Source of the DNA: Lacrimispora amygdalina
GTDB lineage: Bacteria; Bacillota; Clostridia; Lachnospirales; Lachnospiraceae
Direction of reading: 5' to 3'
Length of the DNA stretch: 44,259 bases
NCBI RefSeq assembly: GCF_900205965.1
Contig: NZ_OAOF01000027.1
Span: 1-44,259 of the forward strand
Part shown: piece by piece, positions 18,194 through 27,814 of the stretch
How positions within the stretch are numbered: the first letter of the stretch is position 1
How the letters are laid out: each line of letters starts with the position of its first letter
Translations under genes and position numbers: made by a program
The notes under the pieces: model-generated
The model's database searches: none
What the model saw: only the letters and a program-made list of their open reading frames with translations
What the model was told of the DNA's origin: nothing

Positions 18194-18323
18194 CCGATGA
18201 GAATCATCGGTTCAGGGGGTATTAGGGCGCACACCCTAACAAGCGTTTTTCGCAAACCTGTACAGGATTGCACTGCTTGCGAACTTGTGAAAAGATGGTT
18301 TAGTTGGTCTAAAAAACGACCAA
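18194..18323 (+). other. Cluster of inverted repeats with a TGCGCCCT core: possible oriT
   Basis: In order: CCGATGA-gaa-TCATCGG (18194-18210); TTAGGG-cgcaca-CCCTAA (18222-18239); CCTGTACAGG (18257-18266); TTCGCAA (18249-18255) paired with TTGCGAA (18277-18283); TTGGTC-8 nt-GACCAA (18304-18323). On the minus strand 18222-18233 reads TTAGGGTGTGCGCCCTAA when extended across the palindrome, and the GTGCGCCCT core is the nick-region consensus of RSF1010/pSK41-type (MOBQ) transfer origins. No relaxase gene is in the window, so this is inference. The last hairpin might instead be a weak terminator. Confidence 0.4.
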
Positions 18324-18357
18324 TTTGATAAAACGGTCGAAATACTGCAGATTCAAA

Positions 18358-18386
18358 TTGATTTTGTGCCGACTTTGGGTTAAAAT
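18358..18386 (+). promoter_or_regulatory. Probable promoter of the first defence operon
   Basis: TTGATT at 18358-18363 and TAAAAT at 18381-18386 are 17 bases apart, each one base off consensus. It precedes the small helix-turn-helix gene by about 50 bp, and no other good promoter is seen between it and 34834, so it may drive all eight genes. Confidence 0.55.
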
Positions 18387-18433
18387 AAAATCGGTAATAA
18401 TGGACATATTTTTTGTTGAATGAAAGGATTCAT

Positions 18434-18625
18434 ATGGAATATTTGTCAGTGAGTCAAGTTGCAGAAAAGTGGGGAATTAAACAGAGAAGGATACGAGTAC
18501 TTTGTGCTGAAGGAAGAATAGAAGGCGCATATAAAGTAGGAACTTATTGGTTGATTCCAGAAGATGCTGAAAAGCCAAAAGATGAGAGAATTAAGTCCGG
18601 AAAATACAAAAAGACTACTGCATAA
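18434..18625 (+). CDS. Small excisionase-like helix-turn-helix protein heading the defence operon
   Basis: This 63-residue protein (ATG at 18434 after AAAGGA; an upstream in-frame TTG at 18413 is less likely) begins MEYLSVSQVAEKWGIKQRRIRVLC, a MerR/excisionase-type helix-turn-helix, followed by the wing GAYKVGTYWLIPEDAEKP. Proteins of this exact type are often found just upstream of restriction and defence operons in Firmicutes and are presumed local regulators. It lies 30 bp before the NERD-UvrD gene and is probably the autoregulator of the operon. Confidence 0.8.
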   Translation: MEYLSVSQVAEKWGIKQRRIRVLCAEGRIEGAYKVGTYWLIPEDAEKPKDERIKSGKYKKTTA

Positions 18626-18655
18626 TGCAATCATTCAGAAAATGAGGAAATTACT

Positions 18656-21600
18656 ATGGCAAAAATGATTGATACAAGACCTTTATATAAAGGTGAAGGT
18701 AAAGTTTGGGATAAATTTAGTGAATATCTGCCTAATGATATGGTGATATACAACCAGAGGGAGATAAATGGAAGAGAATATGATTTTTGTATAATGGCAG
18801 AAAACATAGGTGTACTTATTGTGGAAGTAAAAGGTTGGGTTCCTGATAAGATAAAAGTGAATGGAATCGATAATATTGAAGTAGAAGGTTATGACAAACC
18901 TCAAGGCTCACCTAAAAAGCAAGCACGTGCATATAGATTCGCTATCCTAAATAAAATCAATTCTAAGTATAATGTGAGTCCACTTGTATTAGATATGGTT
19001 TGCTATCCGTTTATGTCTAAGACTGATTATCATCATACGCATTTGGATATTGTGTCAGGTGAAGACTATACAATTTTTGCAGATGATCTTGAAGATAAAG
19101 ACTCTTTGAACAAAAAAATCATGAATGTGTTTGCACTTAATAATTGTATTGCTCATGCTGATTTTTCATATGATTTGATGTTTCGAATTAGAAAATCATT
19201 AGAACCGAATTTGAAAGATATTGTTGATGAAAGCATAGTTTTACCATACTCAAAACTTTATATTTTCGCAGCTGACATATTGCCTAACGAATGTAATGCT
19301 ATTATAGCTGACTATTTTTCGGGTGTGAAAACTACGATTTTTGTCGGAACACAGATGCTTTTTAATCAATTCATGAATACTATGAATGATTCATTAAAAA
19401 AGCAAAATATAGATTATAGAGGTAATAATTTATATGTAGGATATTCCGAAGGAATTCCAAACGATTATAAAGAGGTTGAATTCAAGATTTTCAATTTTGA
19501 ATTATATTTATTAACTTCTTTGAGAAATGTAGTTTCTGCGAACTGTGTTATTACCGAAGGAGAAATTCCGGATAATAGGATTAATGAACTTAGAGTATTA
19601 TCAGAAAAATCCTCTTTTAATTTACAACAGTATGGTGTGGAACATGCATCAACATCGAAGGACATTTTAGTAGAGGCTGGAGCAGGAACAGGAAAAACAT
19701 TTTCTATGGTTTCAAGAGTTGCATATTTGTGTAATAAGGAAAGCGATCCGGTTTCTAACATAGCGGAAGAAATTGCGATGGTTACATTTACAAATGATGC
19801 TGCTATTAACATGAAAAAAAGACTTAAGCAAATGTTTGTGAATTATTTTGTTCTTACGGGGAAAGAGCGTTACCTAAAATATGTTGAAGACATTGATCGA
19901 TCCAATATTTCAACTATTCATAAATTTGCAATTAGTATCATGCGAGGTGAATCAATTCGTACAGGTCTTGGTACTAATTTTAGAATATCGTCAAACGAGT
20001 ACAACAGAGGAAGAGCATATGATATTTTTCTTGGCGAATTTCTTGAGGAAATGGAATCGACAAATCCTAATTTTGTCAATGAATTACCAGTTCCAATATA
20101 TGATTTAAAAAAGAAATTAATGAGTGTCTCAGAAAGACTTTTTGATAAGAGTATTAATTTTGAGAATATAAAGCCTGCGGAAATGGGTGTAACAGTGGAT
20201 AATAATATTCCATATTTTAATGATCTGTTATTGAAAGTAGTATTTCCGGCTGAAGCAACTTACTTGGAATCGATGAAAAACTCTAATGATGTCGATTTAC
20301 GAGAATGTCTGATTGAATTAGGAAAAGTATTGAAGAATAGTGGTGATAAATTAGAAGATCTGCATCTAAGGTATATGTTTATCGACGAATTTCAAGATAC
20401 AGATGATGTTCAGATTGAGATATTCCAGAAACTTCAAAAATTGATAAATGCAGAATGTAAGTTATTTGTAGTGGGAGACTTAAAACAAAGTATATATCGT
20501 TTTAGAGGAGCAAAGATGAATGCTTTTCAGAAACTCCAAAATGGCAAGGAAAAGGAGTGGAGTCATCATAGATTAAACAGGAATTATAGAACCGATGGAA
20601 GATTGCTAAATCTATTTGATGATGTTTTTTCTAGAATGGGCAATCAAGAGATATTGCCATATTCGGGAAAAAAAGATCGATTAGTTAGTGATGTCATAAA
20701 AGAAGCAGAGGAGGATGATTTATTTGTTAGTCTACCTTGTCATGGAAAGGAAACAGATAATATCCTTGAGCTTTTGGTTGCAACTTTAGGAGAAGAACAA
20801 AAGAAGATAGAAAAGCTGATGGAAACAAAAAAGCTCACTAAAGAGGAACGGACCATCGCTATATTAGTTAGAAGCAATTGGCAGATTGATAGTATTGTTA
20901 AAGCAGCTAATGAAAAAAAAGTAAATATAGAAGTTAGCGCGGGTGGGAATTTGTTTCAATTGCCATCAACACTTGATTTATATAAGTTATTACTGGCTAT
21001 TTCAAATAATACCAGCCCCGTTCATTTAATCAATTTTATAGAATCAAATTATGTGGATTTATCATTAGATTACCAGAGATTACATGGTATGTCTGAGATT
21101 GAAAAGGTGGAAGAAATTAACAGAGTTTTGAACTCGTTTTTTGAAAAAAGAATGGGAATAAGCTGGAAAAGAGTGTTGAATGAAGTATATACACAACCAG
21201 TTTTATATTCGCTTAAACAAATATTTGATGCTTTACAGCCTTGGGAGATTTATAGCCGCTCTATCACAAAAAAAAGATTATATATTGCAAATTATGAGTA
21301 TCTAATGGAACGGATGATTAAATTCTCACGGATTGATGCTCTGACGCTAAATCAAGTAATTGAATATTTGAGTATTAACATATTATCTGGTCAGCAACAA
21401 CTCTCTAGATCTGCTGAAGTTGATGATGAGGGTGTACATATTATTTGTACAACAGTGCATAAATCTAAGGGGCTGGAATACGGAACAGTTATTCTTCCAT
21501 TTACCTCTGAGGATATAAGCGATATTAAAAAAGCAAAATTAGAGGCAAATTATAATGATAATAATCTTTCATATACCGTCTTGTTTGAAAATGGTATACG

Positions 21601-21766
21601 AGAGCGCAATTCAAATTATAACGAAAATAAAGAAGTTCAAGAACAAATTGCAGAGGAATCACGTATTTTGTATGTTGCTCTTACAAGAACAATTAGAAAC
21701 TGCATTTGGATAAATAACATTGATAGTGCACCACATATAAGCTGGGCATCATTGTTGGAGGGCTAG
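18656..21766 (+). CDS. NERD-domain UvrD/PcrA-family superfamily 1 helicase
   Basis: This 1036-residue protein has an N-terminal nuclease-related domain (NERD, about 5-130) with the acidic D43 and the E57-V-K59 triplet expected of a PD-(D/E)XK-like active site. A UvrD-type 3'-5' helicase follows: Walker A GAGTGKT at 342-348, DEFQD at 577-581, GDLKQSIYRFRGA near 610, and C-terminal HKSKGLEY and ALTRT motifs. It would unwind and perhaps nick DNA. The next gene starts 2 bp after its stop and looks AddB-like, so the pair resembles an AddAB/RecBCD-type arrangement. It begins at ATG after GAGG with 8-base spacing. It is not part of the canonical Dnd or Dpd sets as I know them. Confidence 0.85.
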   Translation: MAKMIDTRPLYKGEGKVWDKFSEYLPNDMVIYNQREINGREYDFCIMAENIGVLIVEVKGWVPDKIKVNGIDNIEVEGYDKPQGSPKKQARAYRFAILNKINSKYNVSPLVLDMVCYPFMSKTDYHHTHLDIVSGEDYTIFADDLEDKDSLNKKIMNVFALNNCIAHADFSYDLMFRIRKSLEPNLKDIVDESIVLPYSKLYIFAADILPNECNAIIADYFSGVKTTIFVGTQMLFNQFMNTMNDSLKKQNIDYRGNNLYVGYSEGIPNDYKEVEFKIFNFELYLLTSLRNVVSANCVITEGEIPDNRINELRVLSEKSSFNLQQYGVEHASTSKDILVEAGAGTGKTFSMVSRVAYLCNKESDPVSNIAEEIAMVTFTNDAAINMKKRLKQMFVNYFVLTGKERYLKYVEDIDRSNISTIHKFAISIMRGESIRTGLGTNFRISSNEYNRGRAYDIFLGEFLEEMESTNPNFVNELPVPIYDLKKKLMSVSERLFDKSINFENIKPAEMGVTVDNNIPYFNDLLLKVVFPAEATYLESMKNSNDVDLRECLIELGKVLKNSGDKLEDLHLRYMFIDEFQDTDDVQIEIFQKLQKLINAECKLFVVGDLKQSIYRFRGAKMNAFQKLQNGKEKEWSHHRLNRNYRTDGRLLNLFDDVFSRMGNQEILPYSGKKDRLVSDVIKEAEEDDLFVSLPCHGKETDNILELLVATLGEEQKKIEKLMETKKLTKEERTIAILVRSNWQIDSIVKAANEKKVNIEVSAGGNLFQLPSTLDLYKLLLAISNNTSPVHLINFIESNYVDLSLDYQRLHGMSEIEKVEEINRVLNSFFEKRMGISWKRVLNEVYTQPVLYSLKQIFDALQPWEIYSRSITKKRLYIANYEYLMERMIKFSRIDALTLNQVIEYLSINILSGQQQLSRSAEVDDEGVHIICTTVHKSKGLEYGTVILPFTSEDISDIKKAKLEANYNDNNLSYTVLFENGIRERNSNYNENKEVQEQIAEESRILYVALTRTIRNCIWINNIDSAPHISWASLLEG

Positions 21767-21768
21767 TT

Positions 21769-24429
21769 ATGTCTATTATTGTATATACCTATCATGATCC
21801 ATACAAGTTGAATGAGAATTCTGCATTATGGGGAGAAATTTCAAATTGCCCATATTTTTGTGTTTCACAGACAATGGTAAATGGATTAAAAATAATTTAT
21901 GGTGGTTCTTTTCAGATTGGCAGAGTAACTACTGCAATGAATCTGAGTAAAAGCTTATATGATACATGGATGACTACATCATGTGCAGTTAAACAACATG
22001 CTGATATAGATAATATAATTGCAAATAGTCATTCGGTAAATGAATTATCCGAGGAAGAGATAGATAATATTAAGAAGTCATTTTTGTTTAATCGAGATGA
22101 GGTTTTTAATAGCATAAGAACACTGTTTGAAATGCGAATGGACCCAGAAAATATTGTATGGGATTGTTTATCTCCAGAACAGAAATTCATTGTTACTATT
22201 TATAAACAGATTATTGAATCACCAAAGAAAAAGGATTTTATTCTGAAAGAGAATTTTTCAGAAAGTGAAATTGATAATGCGCTGATTAAAGCAATATCAG
22301 ATGCAAAAGAAATATCTGGCTCTAAGGAATCACTTGTAGAATACGATTTAAGTCATATTGTTATTCATGGAGTACATCAGTTTTCACCATTGTTATTACG
22401 AACTATAGAGGAAATTGCTAAGTTCAAAAAAGTAATCTTACTTATTAATTATCAGGAACAGTATAAGAATGTCTATCAAACATGGATAGATGTATATTCT
22501 GCATTTGATTGTGAAATTAAGGATTTTCCAGGAATAGAATATCATCCTACGGATAGTTCACTTATATCCTATGAGGGCAATGTTCTGGCTCAGAATATGG
22601 GTAAATTATTAAATGGACGAAAAGAGGATGTTATACTTTCAAAGCCGTATGAAATAATTGAATTTGATAATATGACGGAATTTGCAAGCTATGTTGCAAA
22701 AGTATTTGAAGATGCAACAAAGATTAATCCTGATCACCCTATGAATGCAATGAGAGAGCAGATATATGCTGCGGATAGTTCTGCTAACGATATTTTAAAG
22801 ATATATTTTCCGGAACAATTTGGTGAGAGACAATTTTTGAATTATCCATTGGGTCATTTCTTTATTGCTGTAGCAAATATGTGGGATTCAGAAACAAATG
22901 GAATACTAGTTAGGGATGTTAATGATATAAGAGAGTGTCTTGGAGCGGGAATTCTTTCGGAAAAATCAGCAGGACAATTAATGTCGATTTTTGGTCGCAT
23001 GGAAGCGCTGTTTGAAGGCTGTACATCTGTAGATGAGATGCTTTCAAGAATTAAAAAAGTAAGAAAGAATAAGAAATTTGTATCAGACGATGAGCGAAAG
23101 AATCGTTTGCTGCACCTTTTATTTTATTCAGTGACAGTAGATGAATTGAAGATATTAGAAGATGCTCTTAATGATTTGGAAGAATTATCCTCATTCTTTT
23201 ATGAAGATTTTGAAAAAAAACCTTATAATTTCAAAGGATTTTATAAAAAATTGAAGCAATATTTGCAAGAAGAGATTCTGGATGAGAGAGAATTATCAGA
23301 GGAGTTTACAGATATTATTAATAGAGTTCTTGTGAGATTAGATGAGGTGGAAAATATTGATGCATCCGCATCTTTTGAATGTTTGAAATCTACAATGTCA
23401 TTATACCTATTACAGGAAACGAAACCTGGAAAAAGTGCAAACTGGATTGTGAGAAATTTTGAACAGATTGATGGTGATGTTTTAAGAACGGTTAAAGATA
23501 AGAGTAGTATTCTGCATTTTGCTTGTTTGACAGATGAAGATATAGATTCTGTAAAGCAACAAGAATTTACATGGCCATTAAATGATGAATTCTTTGAAGT
23601 GGCACAGAATCCTGTTGATTGGAAATATCAGGTTTTTGTTAAAGCAAGAAAAGAATACAAAAATTTTAAGAGATATGCATTGATTTATGGACTTGAGTTT
23701 AATAGAGGAAAATACAAACTTAGTTATGTAAAGAGGAATGGCGATTTGGAGAGAGAACCATATTATTTGTTGAAGATATTGGGGCTCAAAAAGGATAGAA
23801 ATATAGATCTCAGATTTAACCATGAAATAGTCGATGTTTCAGATATTCAATTTAAGGATTGTGCAGCTGGTCAGTTTGATACATATGATTTTTTTAGATT
23901 TAAGATTTGCAAAAAGAAATTTTTGTTGGAAAGCGTAACTGAAGGAAATACTGTATACAAGGATAACTTTTTGCTTACTAAATATCTGGAAGTATGGGTA
24001 GAAAATGAAGTTAAAGAAAAACTTCAAGGATCTACTAACAGTGAAATAATTCTCTTGGATACCTTAAATGAGGTATATGACGAGCTAAAGAAGTATTTTC
24101 CTTTTGCTGTCAATGTAAATCGTATAGATATCATTAATAATGTACGCAATAGACTGAATAATGGTTTCAGTTTTCCTGTATTAACACCTGAAGATAGAAA
24201 GTACATGATTATTAGGGAATTATTTATATATAAGCAATTAAAGAATCCAAGGAAATTTAATCAAGATATTTTAAAAGATAAATTTGTAGAAGTAAATCAA
24301 GAAAAGATTGATGGTGAGTTGTCATCTGAAAATCTGAAAGAGAGTAGATTTTCAAGTTGTACAAATCTATGGTGTAAATATTGTACAAACAGGGAATTAT
24401 GTGTGGATTATTATGCGCACATAGAATAA
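21769..24429 (+). CDS. AddB-like protein with four-cysteine C-terminus
   Basis: This 886-residue protein starts 2 bp after the helicase stop, so the two are surely co-translated. Its middle has a helicase-like dead-core look (VIHGVHQFSPLLLRTIEEI, as in AddB/RecC). The C-terminus has C864-x4-C869-x2-C872-x5-C878; the C-x2-C-x5-C triplet is the iron-sulfur signature of AddB and Cas4 nucleases. I do not see a typical GxxDRID...VIDYK nuclease motif or a Walker A, so it may be a structural or degenerate nuclease partner of the NERD-UvrD protein. The family assignment is therefore moderate: it could be a PD-(D/E)XK protein too diverged to recognise by eye. Confidence 0.65.
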   Translation: MSIIVYTYHDPYKLNENSALWGEISNCPYFCVSQTMVNGLKIIYGGSFQIGRVTTAMNLSKSLYDTWMTTSCAVKQHADIDNIIANSHSVNELSEEEIDNIKKSFLFNRDEVFNSIRTLFEMRMDPENIVWDCLSPEQKFIVTIYKQIIESPKKKDFILKENFSESEIDNALIKAISDAKEISGSKESLVEYDLSHIVIHGVHQFSPLLLRTIEEIAKFKKVILLINYQEQYKNVYQTWIDVYSAFDCEIKDFPGIEYHPTDSSLISYEGNVLAQNMGKLLNGRKEDVILSKPYEIIEFDNMTEFASYVAKVFEDATKINPDHPMNAMREQIYAADSSANDILKIYFPEQFGERQFLNYPLGHFFIAVANMWDSETNGILVRDVNDIRECLGAGILSEKSAGQLMSIFGRMEALFEGCTSVDEMLSRIKKVRKNKKFVSDDERKNRLLHLLFYSVTVDELKILEDALNDLEELSSFFYEDFEKKPYNFKGFYKKLKQYLQEEILDERELSEEFTDIINRVLVRLDEVENIDASASFECLKSTMSLYLLQETKPGKSANWIVRNFEQIDGDVLRTVKDKSSILHFACLTDEDIDSVKQQEFTWPLNDEFFEVAQNPVDWKYQVFVKARKEYKNFKRYALIYGLEFNRGKYKLSYVKRNGDLEREPYYLLKILGLKKDRNIDLRFNHEIVDVSDIQFKDCAAGQFDTYDFFRFKICKKKFLLESVTEGNTVYKDNFLLTKYLEVWVENEVKEKLQGSTNSEIILLDTLNEVYDELKKYFPFAVNVNRIDIINNVRNRLNNGFSFPVLTPEDRKYMIIRELFIYKQLKNPRKFNQDILKDKFVEVNQEKIDGELSSENLKESRFSSCTNLWCKYCTNRELCVDYYAHIE

Positions 24430-24451
24430 AAAATGCGGAGGATGGCCGATT

Positions 24452-27400
24452 ATGCTGAAAACCAAAATGTATGTCAGATGTCCAGCTGATAAAGAAAGTA
24501 TATATGAACCTAGAGTTTTTATTTGCGGACAAATTGTTAAAATTGACGAATTTAAGAGAACAGTATCGGTCAAAATAAACGATCCATTTGGGTATTTATT
24601 ATTCTTTGAAGATTTGCCAAAAGGAACAATAGAAATTCCAACCTCATTAGCAGTTAGATGCAAATTATTTATCGATTCTATTGTTATATATAAGGGAGCA
24701 CAGCACAAAGTCTTGTCTTGTCAGAAAATGGAGGATGAATATTTCTATTATTATCTGCAGAATTTAGTTGATAAAAGAACTGAAAAGGTTTGTGAAAAAG
24801 ATATAATTGCATCATTTAATAACGGTCAGATAGATCCAGCTATCCAAATTAGAAATTATGAATTTCAAAACCCTGCTTGGTTTATAGGTAGATCAATTGT
24901 TTCTCGAAGTATGAATGTCCTTGAAAATTCTATTTATGGATTCAAAGAGTTAGCAGGATCAAAGATATATTTATTGCCACATCAGGTCAATACCATAATG
25001 AGATGTCTACAAGAAAAACCATGTAGATATATGCTTGCTGATGAAGTTGGAATGGGAAAGACGATAGAAGCAATATCTATATATAAGATATACACAATGA
25101 ATCAAAACAAAACGAATGCTTTGATTATAGTTCCACCAGCATTAAGGGAACAGTGGATATCGGAATTATTATTTAAGTTTAATATTCCTAATGGGGAAGG
25201 AACAAACCAGAACTGGGTGGAAGTGAAAACAATAGAGGATCTTACTGATAGCGATAAATCTAGGGAATGGGATTTCGTAATAGTTGATGAAGTTCATAAA
25301 TATTTATTCATTGAAAATAAATACAAGATTCTTCACACAATAAGTAAAAATACAGTGAATCTTTTGCTACTAAGTGCTACGCCGGTTCAACAAAAAAAAG
25401 AGGAATACTTGGATCTCTTGAGACTACTTTTGCCACAAAAATACGATAATTTTAAAGTGGATAAGTTCGGAGAATTGATTAATAAGCAGGGTAGAATCAT
25501 ACAAAAAACAGCTTTAATCCTCGATGATTTAAGTGATTTTGAAGAAGAAATTTCAACATTACTCGAAGGTGAAGAGGATGCACATGAATCGGAAGAATGC
25601 AAGGAGTTATTTGATGAAATAGTTTGTGATTTGGAAGAAATATGTGATGTGCTTGATGATTCAAAATTATCAGAATTACTGGAAAAAATAAAATATGAGG
25701 ATGTTGATCTCGGGGTATATTACATAAAGGTAATTATTTCATATATATGCAGCAGTTATCAAATTGAAAGTAATATTATTCGAAATAGACGAAAAATATT
25801 GGAAAAAAGTGAAGAAGATGTTCAATTGATGGCATCAAGAAATTTATTGGATTTAGAATATACAATAGATGATGAAAATGCGTTATATGAAATGTTAACA
25901 TACAATGAGCTAGCTGATTGGGTGATAGCTGGGCTCGAAAAGAAAGAGATTAATGTTGAATCTGATATTAAACCATTAATATCAAGATTGTTTAGTTCAC
26001 CACAAGCTTTTTGGGCGGAAATATCAAAAAGAAAGGTATCGGATACGCTTCTAACTAATGCGCGAAAATGGAAAGATCAGGAAGATTTTAATCTAAAAAA
26101 CATAAATAATATTATGGATGATCCAGGTGAATATTCTGGAAGTTATTCATCAAGAATGGTTACGGTCTTAAATGCTCTTTTTGATGAATTTTATGATCAA
26201 AAAGTGGTTTTATTTACAAATTTCGCAGAAACATTTGATTTATATAAAACAGCATTGACAAAGGTTTTTCCGGAAGATGAAGTAAGCTTTTTCGGAGAAA
26301 ATATGAGTAGCGATGAAATTGAACTAAATGCATTTCGTTTTCAAACTCAAGAGACTTGCCGTGTTATGTTATGCGATTATACAGGTGGTGAAGGAAGAAA
26401 TTTCCAGTGCGCAGATTATATTGTACATATTGATTTGCCGTGGGATGCTAGTTCTATTGAACAGAGAATTGGTAGACTAGATCGTTTGGAAAGAGATATG
26501 TCTAGGCCAGTTGTGTATTCAGTAGTGGTTCATACAAAGAATACTTTCGAAGAGGCATTGTTTAGCTTTTTTAGGGATGGACTTCAAATATTTAATCAGT
26601 CTCTTAGTGGAATGGAAATCATCATGAAGGATATAAATGATGAGATTACTTCTGCAATAGAAGATGATTTTAAATATGGATTATTTGATAAAATACCGCA
26701 TATTGTTGAGTTGGCTAATACAATGAAAGAGGTAATACGAAAAGAACAAAATTTTGATGCAGCTGGATTTGTATACAGACCAATGTATGCGGAACTAAGA
26801 CGCCTTATAGACTATTATTCCAAAAATGAGAATGATTTGTTTGCAGCTACAATGACTAATTGGGCTACATTGGCTGGTTTTCGCGGAATTACAAAAAAGA
26901 CTGGAGAAATATCATATTCAGCTACATCATTTTCACCTAAAGCCGCAATAAATTCGCAACTTATACCACCTAAATGGAATGAGTATTTAGGATCTGAACA
27001 AAATAAGAAGTTAATCAAGGTTCAGGAAGCATATAATAAAAAAATGGAACGAAAAACTCAAGAGAGAACAATTAATGGAACATTTTCTAGAAAACTAGCG
27101 ATAGAAAATGATTATCTTCATTTTTTTGCTCCGGGTGATGAGATTTTTGATTGTATTGTTGATAATGCAATTAAATCATGTAAAGGATGTTCTAGTGCTT
27201 TTGCTGTAAAAAGCAATTTGGAGTGGAGTGGTTTGGTTTTTACGTGGTCGGTATCTCCTGATAATGCATATTTACTAGATCAAAATGTTTCTATTTATGC
27301 GCTAAGTCCATATAGAAATTACTTATTGTCAGAGCAAGTAATTGTACCAATTACAATTAGTAATCCTAATGAGGTGACTGACGCGGAGATAGTCCGTGAG

Positions 27401-27814
27401 TATTTATCAATTGTTAGTAAGGGATTTGCACAAAAATCTGCGATAGTTCATTTGGGTAAAAGAAGTCACGAAGCAAAATTTTTGCAAGATGAGATTTCTG
27501 GAAGAAACATCGATTGGTTTATACAGAAATTTGGGGGCGAATCATGGAATGAAATTGTTTTATCTGCACGAAAGGAAGCATACAACGTAGCTGTAGATAT
27601 TTTCAAAAAACGGTCTAACATAAAGGGGGCTAGAGAAGAGATGGAGAGAACTTTGTCTGCACGAATGGCTAACTCTGATTATTATGTAATGACGGATGCA
27701 GGAATAGAGCAGCTAAAAAACAATCAAATAGTAGTATTGGATGCGATGAAGAGGCCTAAGGTTAATCTTGAGGCTGCAGCTTTTATAATGATGATTGGAG
27801 CTGAAGATGAATAG
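24452..27814 (+). CDS. dpdE: SNF2-type helicase, DpdE-like
   Basis: This 1120-residue superfamily 2 protein has Walker A DEVGMGKT at 197-204, DEVH at 279-282, and a C-terminal lobe with GGEGRNFQ and SIEQRIGRLDRLERD, the SNF2/RapA-like arginine-finger motif. An acidic insert (about 370-410) lies between the lobes. In length, motif style and position before a RecQ-like helicase it corresponds to DpdE of the Dpd DNA 7-deazaguanine restriction system. It would translocate on DNA, perhaps sensing unmodified DNA. ATG follows GGAGG with 11 bases. Its stop overlaps the next gene. The general family is certain; the Dpd assignment is by memory of the family and by synteny. Confidence 0.75.
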   Translation: MLKTKMYVRCPADKESIYEPRVFICGQIVKIDEFKRTVSVKINDPFGYLLFFEDLPKGTIEIPTSLAVRCKLFIDSIVIYKGAQHKVLSCQKMEDEYFYYYLQNLVDKRTEKVCEKDIIASFNNGQIDPAIQIRNYEFQNPAWFIGRSIVSRSMNVLENSIYGFKELAGSKIYLLPHQVNTIMRCLQEKPCRYMLADEVGMGKTIEAISIYKIYTMNQNKTNALIIVPPALREQWISELLFKFNIPNGEGTNQNWVEVKTIEDLTDSDKSREWDFVIVDEVHKYLFIENKYKILHTISKNTVNLLLLSATPVQQKKEEYLDLLRLLLPQKYDNFKVDKFGELINKQGRIIQKTALILDDLSDFEEEISTLLEGEEDAHESEECKELFDEIVCDLEEICDVLDDSKLSELLEKIKYEDVDLGVYYIKVIISYICSSYQIESNIIRNRRKILEKSEEDVQLMASRNLLDLEYTIDDENALYEMLTYNELADWVIAGLEKKEINVESDIKPLISRLFSSPQAFWAEISKRKVSDTLLTNARKWKDQEDFNLKNINNIMDDPGEYSGSYSSRMVTVLNALFDEFYDQKVVLFTNFAETFDLYKTALTKVFPEDEVSFFGENMSSDEIELNAFRFQTQETCRVMLCDYTGGEGRNFQCADYIVHIDLPWDASSIEQRIGRLDRLERDMSRPVVYSVVVHTKNTFEEALFSFFRDGLQIFNQSLSGMEIIMKDINDEITSAIEDDFKYGLFDKIPHIVELANTMKEVIRKEQNFDAAGFVYRPMYAELRRLIDYYSKNENDLFAATMTNWATLAGFRGITKKTGEISYSATSFSPKAAINSQLIPPKWNEYLGSEQNKKLIKVQEAYNKKMERKTQERTINGTFSRKLAIENDYLHFFAPGDEIFDCIVDNAIKSCKGCSSAFAVKSNLEWSGLVFTWSVSPDNAYLLDQNVSIYALSPYRNYLLSEQVIVPITISNPNEVTDAEIVREYLSIVSKGFAQKSAIVHLGKRSHEAKFLQDEISGRNIDWFIQKFGGESWNEIVLSARKEAYNVAVDIFKKRSNIKGAREEMERTLSARMANSDYYVMTDAGIEQLKNNQIVVLDAMKRPKVNLEAAAFIMMIGAEDE

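Noticed and set aside
18140..18328. Open frame of 62 codons through the inverted-repeat cluster
   Set aside because: The residues have no protein-like pattern and it crosses several hairpins.
23578..24532. Several antisense open frames in the AddB-like gene
   Set aside because: AT-rich shadows of the coding strand, without ribosome sites or homology.
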